Part shown: piece by piece, positions 1 through 5,492 of the stretch
Layout: each line of letters starts with the position of its first letter
Position numbering within the stretch: position 1 is the stretch's first letter
Assembly (NCBI GenBank): GCA_003219225.1
Contig: QHPZ01000170.1
Coordinates: 1-5,820, forward strand
DNA from: Verrucomicrobiota bacterium
GTDB lineage: Bacteria; Verrucomicrobiota; Verrucomicrobiia; Chthoniobacterales; UBA10450
Direction: 5' to 3'
DNA: 5,820 nt
Translations under genes and position numbers: made by a program
The notes under the pieces: generated by a model
Told to the model about the DNA's origin: nothing
The model's input: the letters and a program-made list of their open reading frames with translations, nothing else
Databases searched by the model: none

Positions 1-920
1 ATGAGCAAGCTGGCAAAGCCTAGTGAGGCGCAGACCATCGACCAGAACGACGGCGGCAAAGTCATGGCGCGCGCATCGCCGGCGAGATTGGGCGCCTTTT
101 TTTCAAGGCGATGCGCGCGATCGGCGAGCGTCTGCCAGTTAAAAGTCATGTAAACAAGATGTGACAGCGCGATCACGAACACGATCGTGCCGAGGTTGAC
201 CGTGAGGATGCCGATCTTTTTACCGAAGAGCGATTGCAGCAGCAACGTCAGCAAGACGGCGCTCGAGCAGGTCGCCATCATTCCGAGAAAGACGCGAAAG
301 GAGCGGAACATGGCCGCCATGGTGAGGCCGAACAAAACGACCGCGGTCAGACTGAAGTAACGAAAATCGTGAGCCAGACTGCGCCGCAGCATCTCGACCA
401 CATAGGGCGGGCCGGCGATGTGAATGTGAAAATCGCGCGCCTCCATCTCGTGGATGATCCGCAAAAGACCGGTGACCGGTTTCTCGGTTGCCTTGCCTTC
501 CATGAAAATGATGACGTTGGACGACTTGCGGTTCTCAGCGATGAGCAATCGGCTCCAGAACGGACTCTTCAGCGCGTCATCGAGGCTTTTCGGTCCCTCG
601 ACAACGCTTTTCACGGCGTTGACCGAGCTCAGCGTGTGGACCTCGCGCGTAAGCTTTGCGATCCGCTCCAAGTAGCGCGAGGACGAGATGTCGCTCGAGG
701 AAACCGCGAGAATAACCTGCGGCTGCGAGGGAAAATCTTTGTCGATTTCGCGCGATTGTTGGAACGCCGGATCACTAGTGGAGAAGAAAAAGTTCTCTTC
801 CACCACAGGTTTTAGATCGACAAAGAACGCCACGAGCGCGAGCAGCACGCCCGTGATCGCGAGCATCAGCCAGTGCGCTCCCGGCCAAAGCAGCAGTTTC
901 TTCAGGATCGACGACAGCAT
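1..920 (-). CDS. MMPL/RND-superfamily exporter, N-terminal part (cut by window edge)
   Basis: The reading frame is open from an ATG at 920-918 to the left edge, giving 306 residues with no stop, so the C-terminal part lies outside. Seen: a hydrophobic helix at about residues 18-34, a soluble segment of about 150 residues (about 38-185), then closely spaced hydrophobic helices at about 188-206, 208-230 and 236-258, with another beginning near 292. One helix, a periplasmic loop and then a helix bundle is the half-repeat of the RND superfamily, and the short loop fits the MMPL/COG1033 'predicted exporter' branch rather than AcrB-type pumps. Members use the proton gradient to move lipids or other hydrophobic molecules across the inner membrane; the substrate here is unknown. 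An in-frame GTG at 941-939 is an alternative start, bounded by a TAG at 947-945; a GGGAG lies 14 nt before the ATG. A HpnN-like hopanoid transporter is possible but cannot be shown from this half. Confidence 0.82.
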   Translation of the reverse strand, partial: MLSSILKKLLLWPGAHWLMLAITGVLLALVAFFVDLKPVVEENFFFSTSDPAFQQSREIDKDFPSQPQVILAVSSSDISSSRYLERIAKLTREVHTLSSVNAVKSVVEGPKSLDDALKSPFWSRLLIAENRKSSNVIIFMEGKATEKPVTGLLRIIHEMEARDFHIHIAGPPYVVEMLRRSLAHDFRYFSLTAVVLFGLTMAAMFRSFRVFLGMMATCSSAVLLTLLLQSLFGKKIGILTVNLGTIVFVIALSHLVYMTFNWQTLADRAHRLEKKAPNLAGDARAMTLPPSFWSMVCASLGFASLL

Positions 921-1011
921 TACGGGCGTGAAAGCTCCCACCCACTAACACGCCGACCGTGCCGCGGCTAGTCGCCCCAAAAGAAGCGCGAGCCAACGAT
1001 CAAGTCAGCCG

Positions 1012-1084
1012 CGACCCTAACGGGATTCGAACCCGTGTTACCGCCGTGAAAGGGCGATGTCCTGGGCCTCTAGACGATAGGGTC
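1012..1084 (-). tRNA. tRNA-Glu (anticodon UUC)
   Basis: The minus strand folds into a complete cloverleaf of 73 nt. The acceptor arms GACCCTA (1084-1078) and TAGGGTC (1019-1013) pair perfectly, followed by discriminator G at 1012. The anticodon loop CTTTCAC (1052-1046) gives anticodon UUC at 1050-1048, closed by a TCGCC/GGCGG stem with one U-G pair. The T arm is ACGGG-TTCGAAT-CCCGT. The D-arm region CGTCTAGAGGCCCAGGACA is typical of bacterial tRNA-Glu. The 3' CCA is not encoded: the next bases are CGG, so a CCA-adding enzyme must complete the end. The gene sits between waaA and the MMPL gene, all on the same strand. Confidence 0.97.
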
Positions 1085-1093
1085 GTAGAGCCG

Positions 1094-1123
1094 GCAATAT
1101 CGATTTCAACTCCCCCCGTGCAA
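1094..1123 (-). promoter_or_regulatory. Possible promoter for tRNA-Glu
   Basis: On the minus strand a TTGCAC (1123-1118) resembles a -35 box. It is followed by TATTGC (1099-1094) after 18 nt, or by GATATT (1101-1096) after 16 nt, as a weak -10 box. The -10 lies about 10 nt before the mature tRNA 5' end, which would place initiation at or near that end. Both boxes are poor matches to the sigma-70 consensus, so the tRNA could instead be read from the waaA operon; no terminator is evident between them. Confidence 0.25.
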
Positions 1124-1148
1124 GCGATTTGGCCGAGATCTCTTTCGC

Positions 1149-1178
1149 TCGCTCTTGCTCTTACTCTTGCTCCTGCTC
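1149..1178 (-). repeat. Five-unit GAG-rich hexamer array spanning the waaA stop
   Basis: Reading the minus strand there are five hexamers in a row: GAGCAG, GAGCAA, GAGTAA, GAGCAA, GAGCGA. The first three code for the last residues of WaaA (E-Q-E-Q-E) and its TAA stop; the other two continue the same pattern in frame beyond the stop. A single C-to-T change in a CAA codon would explain the stop. Confidence 0.75.
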
Positions 1179-2411
1179 TGACTTCACCTGGAGAATCAGT
1201 TTCGCCGTCCGCGCGGTTGCGCCGGTGTGAGTGGCGAGAACATTTCGCGCGTTCGCCACAAGTCGCTCGCGCGCCTTTGGGTCGCGCAAAAGATCGACCA
1301 TCACCTGGTGCAGTTGATTGGCTGAGTGCACTTGCACCGCGGCGCTGCGTTCAATCAGTGACTGCGTAAACACGGCAAAGTTCTCCATGTGCGGACCGAA
1401 TACGACCGGTTTGCCGGCGAGAATCACTTCGGCCGGGTTTTGTCCGCCGTGGGCGAGAAGACTTTTGCCGATAAACACGACGGTCGCGACGGCGTACCAG
1501 TTTCGCAGCTCACCCGTGGTGTCGAGTAACAGGCAATCAAAGTTGTCATCCGCCGTGTTTGACTGGCTGCGCAGGCCGATGCGCAGGCCGAGCTGAGCGA
1601 GCGTGCGCTCGACCTCCCGTGCGCGTTCGGCGTGCCGCGGCGCAAGCACGAGAAAAAGATCGACAAATTCGGCACGAAGTTGCCGGAAAGTCTGGGCGAG
1701 GATCTCTTCCTCGCCGGGATGAGTGCTGCCGCCAAGCAACACGGGACGGCGATTATCGATGTTGAGTGCGTGTAGAACTGCAACCGGCCCGGTTGGATCA
1801 ACGGCCACATCCCCAGCGTCATATTTGACGCTGCCGGTCTGCTGGATCCGTGCCCGATCCACGCCGAGGAACGCCCAGCGTTCAACATCCTCCGGCTCGA
1901 CCACGCACACCAGATCGAGAAGCCGAAAAGTGGGCGCGACCAAAAACCGCATTACAGGGATGCGGCGCGCGTGCGCCTCGGCGACAAGATTCGGCCAGAC
2001 TTCAGCTTCGATGAGGACAATTCTTGCCGGTCGCATGACAGCAAAGGCGCGCCGCATGACCGGCCAGAAATCGAGCGGATTGTACATCACTTCCATCCAC
2101 GGCGGTGCGGTCTGGCTTGCGAGCGCGAAGGCGGTCGTAGTGGTAGTCGTCAGCACACACCGCAGGTCCGGCTGTAACGCGCGCAATTGTCTCGCCAGTT
2201 TGAGCGCGATTCCTACTTCACCGACGCTGACGGCGTGGATCCAGGTCGCCCGGTGGTTGGCCAGTCGCGCGCGCAAACCGAGGTCATAAATCCCGAGGCG
2301 CTGCCCGAATTTTTCCCGATAACCGCCGCGCCGCAGCATTTTCCGCAAGTAGCTGGGCAGAAAAACCAACAGGCCCAGTGGCCAGAGAAGATTGTAAAGT
2401 AAACGAATCAC
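1161..2411 (-). CDS. waaA: 3-deoxy-D-manno-octulosonic acid (Kdo) transferase
   Basis: WaaA (KdtA), a GT30-family enzyme, transfers Kdo from CMP-Kdo to the lipid A precursor at the cytoplasmic face of the inner membrane. The product has 416 residues (E. coli enzyme about 425). Seen: an N-terminal hydrophobic anchor (about 4-20), the YREKFGQRLG motif (31-40), WIHAVSVGE (57-65) with the glutamate proposed as catalytic base in this family, a Thr run (88-93), EAEVWPN (135-141), G-S-T-H-P-G-E-E (228-235), LAPRH (256-260), GGQNPAE (322-328) and GPHMENF (339-345). The GTG start at 2411 is chosen because it forms a 4-nt GTGA overlap with the rsmD stop and gives the family's usual N-terminus; a GTG at 2495 would add 28 unmatched residues inside rsmD. 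Odd: after I-P-V (151-153) about 16 residues holding the usual N-A-R-L-S segment are absent, so activity is uncertain although the frame is intact. Confidence 0.93.
   Translation of the reverse strand: MIRLLYNLLWPLGLLVFLPSYLRKMLRRGGYREKFGQRLGIYDLGLRARLANHRATWIHAVSVGEVGIALKLARQLRALQPDLRCVLTTTTTTAFALASQTAPPWMEVMYNPLDFWPVMRRAFAVMRPARIVLIEAEVWPNLVAEAHARRIPVMRFLVAPTFRLLDLVCVVEPEDVERWAFLGVDRARIQQTGSVKYDAGDVAVDPTGPVAVLHALNIDNRRPVLLGGSTHPGEEEILAQTFRQLRAEFVDLFLVLAPRHAERAREVERTLAQLGLRIGLRSQSNTADDNFDCLLLDTTGELRNWYAVATVVFIGKSLLAHGGQNPAEVILAGKPVVFGPHMENFAVFTQSLIERSAAVQVHSANQLHQVMVDLLRDPKARERLVANARNVLATHTGATARTAKLILQVKSEQEQE
2408..2411 (-). promoter_or_regulatory. GTGA stop/start overlap, rsmD to waaA
   Basis: The TGA stop of rsmD (2410-2408) shares bases with the GTG start of waaA (2411-2409). 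No Shine-Dalgarno-like purine run precedes this GTG, so ribosomes finishing rsmD probably re-initiate here. This site decides the waaA start. Confidence 0.8.
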
Positions 2412-2983
2412 TGAATCGCTGGTTGCGAAGTCTCGCTGGTCGACAGGAACAGGACTTCGGTGGCGCCATAAGTTTTCTGGCGAGTCACGCGCCACAGTTT
2501 TGGTTCGGCAATGATGTCGCCGGGCCGTTTCTCCAAAACGAAAACGCCGCCGGGCGCGAGGAGCTGCGGCAGGCTTTTGTCACTCAGCAGCTTTTCGGCG
2601 AAGTGCTCGCCCGATTTTGTCTGCTCATAGGGTGGGTCGGCGAAAACGAGATCGAATTTTAGCGGCGAATTGAACCGACGCACAAACGCAAAAGCATCTT
2701 GTCGACCAATCCGGCCGTTGAGCCGTGTTTTGGCAAGATTCTGTTCGATTGCCGTGACCGATTGTCGATCTTGTTCGATGAAAAGCGCCGAGGCAGCGCC
2801 GCGGCTGAGCGCTTCGATGCCGAGTGCGCCGCTGCCAGCAAAAAGATCCAGCACATGCGCACCGATGATCTTATCACTCAGGCTGGAGAAGATTGCGGCT
2901 TTGACGCGGTCCATTGTCGGGCGCACGCCGTATTTTGACACCTCCAACTGGATTCCGCCGGCCGACCCGGCGACCACTCTCAT
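2408..2983 (-). CDS. rsmD: 16S rRNA (guanine(966)-N2)-methyltransferase RsmD
   Basis: RsmD uses S-adenosylmethionine to methylate N2 of G966 in 16S rRNA, in the P-site region of the assembled small subunit. The product is 191 residues, close to the E. coli protein (198). Seen: a family N-terminus (VVAGSAGG, 3-10) and RPTMDRVKAAIF (21-32); motif I, the SAM-binding loop, VLDLFAGSGALGIEAL (44-59); the acidic end of strand 2, FIEQD (68-72); and catalytic motif IV D-P-P-Y (116-119). The ATG at 2983 overlaps the stop of the upstream AsmA-like gene (ATGA), and its own TGA overlaps the GTG of waaA (GTGA). No clear Shine-Dalgarno precedes the ATG, so translation probably depends on coupling. The gene looks complete and normal. 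Confidence 0.95.
   Translation of the reverse strand: MRVVAGSAGGIQLEVSKYGVRPTMDRVKAAIFSSLSDKIIGAHVLDLFAGSGALGIEALSRGAASALFIEQDRQSVTAIEQNLAKTRLNGRIGRQDAFAFVRRFNSPLKFDLVFADPPYEQTKSGEHFAEKLLSDKSLPQLLAPGGVFVLEKRPGDIIAEPKLWRVTRQKTYGATEVLFLSTSETSQPAIQ
2980..2983 (-). promoter_or_regulatory. ATGA stop/start overlap, AsmA-like gene to rsmD
   Basis: The TGA stop of the AsmA-like gene (2982-2980) overlaps the ATG of rsmD (2983-2981). The upstream bases (CCTGCTGCACC) carry no Shine-Dalgarno, which supports translational coupling. Confidence 0.85.
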
Positions 2984-4437
2984 GGTGCAGCAGGTGTTGG
3001 CGTCGCGCCGGTGCTCGTATCGGCGGCGGCCGGTGTCGGCGTGACCTGCTCTGCAACTGCGGGCGATGGCTCGGTCGACGGCTTCTTTTTCGATTTCTTC
3101 CCGCCGAAAAGCTCGCTGACAAGATCTTTGAGATCGCGTCCGACCATTCTCTCGACCAAGTTCGACCTCGGCCGATCAATCGTGCCGCCGACCTGAAAGG
3201 CCAGCGCGGAATAGCCGGGCTCTGCAATTGGACGAAAGTTGTCGCGGATTGGCTTGAAAAGCTTGGCGCGAACATTGTCGTTGACGGCAAGCTGGGCATC
3301 GAGCTGCAGTTTTCCGTCGAATGTAATCGTGCCGACCGCAGAAAGGCGCATGTTTGGCGACTGGAGGACGAGTTCATCGACGGTGACCAATCCCGGCGTG
3401 AGATGATATTTGGCTTCCGCCTGCTGCAGATGCAGCTGCGTTAGTTCTTCAATTTGCAGCACCTGGCCGAGCGCGACGAGCAAGCTGTATTGCTGCAGCT
3501 GGCCGTCGCGCAGGACGATTTCGCCTGAGCCGATCAGGGCGTTGGGGTCAGCGGTTTTGCCTGCCGCTTGCAACTTGCCGTCGAGTTTGCCCTGCAACAT
3601 TCCTTTCGGGCCACCGGCCTCCGAAACAATCTGATCGGCTTGGACGTTCCGAAACTCCACGCCCACGTTGAACGGCGAATCTGGCTTTTCCGGCTGGATG
3701 GAGAATCGGGCGGTGATATCGCCGTGGCCAATGCGCGCCGAGATTTTCGGGAGCTCAAGCGCGCTGGCATCGTAATGTAGCGGTGAGCGCAATTCGTCGA
3801 CGAAGAAGCGATCGCGCAGCGAGGCTTTCGTGATCTTCGCGCTGCCGTTGAGTGCGAGAGGACTCTGCACGCCGGCGTGAAAACTCACGCCCGAGAAAGC
3901 CGCGGTCAGTTTGCCGGAGCGATCAAGGAATTTGAAATTACCGCCGGTGAGCTTAACGCGACGGACCTCCGGCACAAGATGGGCGCGCACTTTTGGTGGT
4001 TTCACGGCTCCGGGCGGCGCAGCGGGAGCTTGTCGCGGCGGCGTGGGACTGGCTTCGGGCAGCCGCCAGCGACCGTCGGGATCTTGCGGCCAAACAACCG
4101 TCGGATCGAACAGCGCTACCTTGCTGATGACCAATGATTTTGAAAGCAGCGAGACAAGCCGCACGTGCAGATGAAAACTCTTCGCGTCCAGGAAATCATT
4201 CGCGTTTCCCGGCGCAGCTCGCCCGATGCGGATGCCACTTAACGTAAGCCCGCCCCAGGGCGTGGCGCTGATGCTGCGGATCTGCAAAGGCGCGCCGATG
4301 CGCTGGCTGAGTTCCTGCTGAATCCTCGCTTGTGTCCCCTGCGATTGCACATAGAGGTTGAGCCCGACCCACGCGATCGCAAACGACGCAACCACAACTC
4401 CGCCGAGACACACTGCTACCGCCCGAAATTTACGCAC
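2980..4437 (-). CDS. AsmA-family envelope protein
   Basis: The 485-residue product starts with a basic stretch (MRKFR) and a hydrophobic helix at about 7-29, an uncleaved signal-anchor that would put the rest in the periplasm. The body is rich in alternating beta strands with recurring AsmA-type phrases: P-L-Q-I-R-S-I-S (50-57), GGLTLSGIRIG (62-72), G-S-G-E-I-V-L-R-D-G (303-312) and SAVGTITFDGKLQLDAQL (366-383). The last of these matches the AsmA-like C-terminal region. A Pro/Ala-rich spacer (about 130-148) splits the body, and the C-terminus is a lysine patch (447-452) followed by a Pro/Thr/Ala tail to 485. Relatives (AsmA, YhdP, TamB) are implicated in outer-membrane lipid homeostasis and transport; the exact role here is unknown. 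The GTG start at 4437 is set by an in-frame TAA at 4449-4447. It is first in an operon with rsmD and waaA. Confidence 0.8.
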   Translation of the reverse strand: MRKFRAVAVCLGGVVVASFAIAWVGLNLYVQSQGTQARIQQELSQRIGAPLQIRSISATPWGGLTLSGIRIGRAAPGNANDFLDAKSFHLHVRLVSLLSKSLVISKVALFDPTVVWPQDPDGRWRLPEASPTPPRQAPAAPPGAVKPPKVRAHLVPEVRRVKLTGGNFKFLDRSGKLTAAFSGVSFHAGVQSPLALNGSAKITKASLRDRFFVDELRSPLHYDASALELPKISARIGHGDITARFSIQPEKPDSPFNVGVEFRNVQADQIVSEAGGPKGMLQGKLDGKLQAAGKTADPNALIGSGEIVLRDGQLQQYSLLVALGQVLQIEELTQLHLQQAEAKYHLTPGLVTVDELVLQSPNMRLSAVGTITFDGKLQLDAQLAVNDNVRAKLFKPIRDNFRPIAEPGYSALAFQVGGTIDRPRSNLVERMVGRDLKDLVSELFGGKKSKKKPSTEPSPAVAEQVTPTPAAADTSTGATPTPAAP

Positions 4438-4496
4438 CCCGGGAACTTACGCCGCCAAAGTCGCAAGCAAACAGCAAAGGCCATTGACGACGCATC
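4438..4496. promoter_or_regulatory. Divergent intergenic region between AsmA-like and lipid kinase genes
   Basis: These 59 bp separate two GTG starts facing away from each other, so transcription signals for the operon and for the lipid kinase must lie here or extend into the coding regions. An in-frame stop upstream of each GTG (TAA at 4449-4447 minus, TGA at 4485-4487 plus) prevents longer N-termini. I see a CCCGGG palindrome at 4438-4443 and an AAAGG 16 nt before the kinase GTG, but no convincing -35/-10 pair on either strand. Confidence 0.5.
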
Positions 4497-5366
4497 GTGA
4501 ACAAGACAATCGTCATTCTCAATCCGGCAGCGCACAGTGATCGGGCAAACCGCTGGCGCGAGGAAGTAGAACTACTCGCGCGCGACTGCCCGGTGCGTGC
4601 CACCGAGCACGCCGGCGAAGCCGAATCCTTCGCGCGGCAAGCTGTTGATGAGGGCTTTTCGAAAATCGTTGCTGCCGGCGGCGACGGCACGATCAACGAA
4701 GTGGTGAACGGGCTCGCCGGCAGCGCGGCCATGCTCGGCCTATTGCCGGTTGGTACCGTCAACGTGTTCGCGACCGAGCTGGGCCTGCCCTCGCACAACC
4801 TTGACGCGTGCTGGGAAATTATTCAGAGCGATCACACGCGGATTGTCGATCTTCCGTCGGCCAACGGGAAATATTTTGTCCAGCTCGCCGGGGTCGGGCT
4901 TGACGCGCAAGCAGTCAAGGAAACAAGCCTCGCCCTCAAGCGCAGTTTCGGTCCGCTCAGCTATCTGATTTCGGCGGCGCAAATTGCCGCACGCACGCCG
5001 CCGCGTCTGTTCATCGAGTCGGATAACGCACCGGTTCGCGAAAGCTCTTTCGTTCTGATCGGCAACGGCCGGCATTACGGCGGGCCATTTCCGTTTTTCA
5101 AACACGCCGTCATCGATGACGGCCTGCTCGACATTGTGACGTTCAAACAACTTGGCTACCTCGAGATCATCAAATATCTCCAGGAGGTCTTTTTCAGCTC
5201 CGATATCCGCCTGCCGGAGGTGGAATATTTCCAAACGCGTCGTTTGCGGATCAGAAGTGAGCAGGATGTGCCGGTCGAATTGGATGGCGAACTGATCGGC
5301 AACTGCCCGGTCGAATTCGCCATTCGCGATCAAAAGCTGCGCGTCCTCGCGCCGCCATCGTTGTAA
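4497..5366 (+). CDS. Diacylglycerol/lipid kinase family protein (YegS/BmrU/DagK type)
   Basis: The 289-residue product matches the full length of bacterial soluble lipid kinases with the DAGK catalytic fold, which transfer phosphate from ATP to a lipid hydroxyl at the membrane. Seen: an N-terminal strand ending in N-P-A-A (9-12), the nucleotide-binding G-G-D-G-T-I-N-E-V-V-N-G (61-72), L-P-V-G-T-V-N-V-F-A (83-92; many relatives have Asp where this has Val90), ELGLP (94-98), the GVGLDA segment (132-137), IDDGLLDI (206-213) and the C-terminal DGE (263-265), part of the conserved active-site set. The substrate (diacylglycerol, phosphatidylglycerol, undecaprenol or sphingosine-like lipid) cannot be told from sequence. 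The GTG start at 4497 gives the standard N-terminus (MNKTIVILNP); an in-frame TGA at 4485-4487 rules out a longer one. No clear Shine-Dalgarno is seen. Confidence 0.92.
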   Translation: MNKTIVILNPAAHSDRANRWREEVELLARDCPVRATEHAGEAESFARQAVDEGFSKIVAAGGDGTINEVVNGLAGSAAMLGLLPVGTVNVFATELGLPSHNLDACWEIIQSDHTRIVDLPSANGKYFVQLAGVGLDAQAVKETSLALKRSFGPLSYLISAAQIAARTPPRLFIESDNAPVRESSFVLIGNGRHYGGPFPFFKHAVIDDGLLDIVTFKQLGYLEIIKYLQEVFFSSDIRLPEVEYFQTRRLRIRSEQDVPVELDGELIGNCPVEFAIRDQKLRVLAPPSL

Positions 5367-5394
5367 CTGCGACTGACCCCGGCCAAGTCGCACT

Positions 5395-5429
5395 TGCAAA
5401 CTTGACCGGTTTAAGCGGTCAAGTTTGCA
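5395..5429. terminator. 14-bp perfect inverted repeat; probable terminator of the lipid kinase gene
   Basis: The arms TGCAAACTTGACCG (5395-5408) and CGGTCAAGTTTGCA (5416-5429) are exact reverse complements around a 7-nt loop GTTTAAG. The hairpin begins 29 nt after the lipid kinase stop, where a transcription terminator is expected. There is no T-run after it (TTAACGC follows), so intrinsic termination is not certain. It could instead be an operator for the rhomboid gene, whose ATG is 63 nt further on, or an mRNA-stabilising stem. Confidence 0.6.
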
Positions 5430-5492
5430 TTAACGCTCAGTGTTGCTGCGGAATTGATCGACAATTTCTCGCCGTTGCGATACTCTCGGCGG

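Noticed and set aside
234..815. 193-codon plus-strand open frame
   Set aside because: It lies wholly antisense to the MMPL gene, whose translation shows clear helices and family layout. The plus-strand product is charged and low in hydrophobic order with no recognisable motif: a high-GC shadow.
964..1012. GCGGCT/AGCCGC inverted repeat after the tRNA as a terminator
   Set aside because: The arms are only 6 bp and about 37 nt apart, with no T-tract; too weak to call.
959..1369. 136-codon plus-strand open frame
   Set aside because: It runs antisense through the tRNA-Glu gene and the 3' end of waaA; its composition follows from these.
1723..2289. 188-codon plus-strand open frame
   Set aside because: It is antisense to the motif-rich core of waaA and has no family features of its own.
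2412..2495. Longer waaA start at GTG 2495
   Set aside because: It would add 28 residues with no WaaA similarity and overlap rsmD by 88 nt; the GTG at 2411 gives the usual N-terminus and a coupling overlap.
2874..3444. Overlapping open frames on both strands (2874-3377 minus, 2914-3444 plus)
   Set aside because: Both are out-of-frame or antisense shadows of the AsmA-like C-terminus; the products are Arg/Ser-rich with no motif.
4740..5399. 219-codon minus-strand open frame
   Set aside because: It is antisense to the lipid kinase, whose conserved motifs fix the coding strand. The antisense product matches no family I recognise.
5454..5484. Sigma-70 promoter TTGATC / GATACT for the rhomboid gene
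   Set aside because: The spacing is 19 nt and both boxes are weak; mentioned only as a possible extended -10 in the gene entry.
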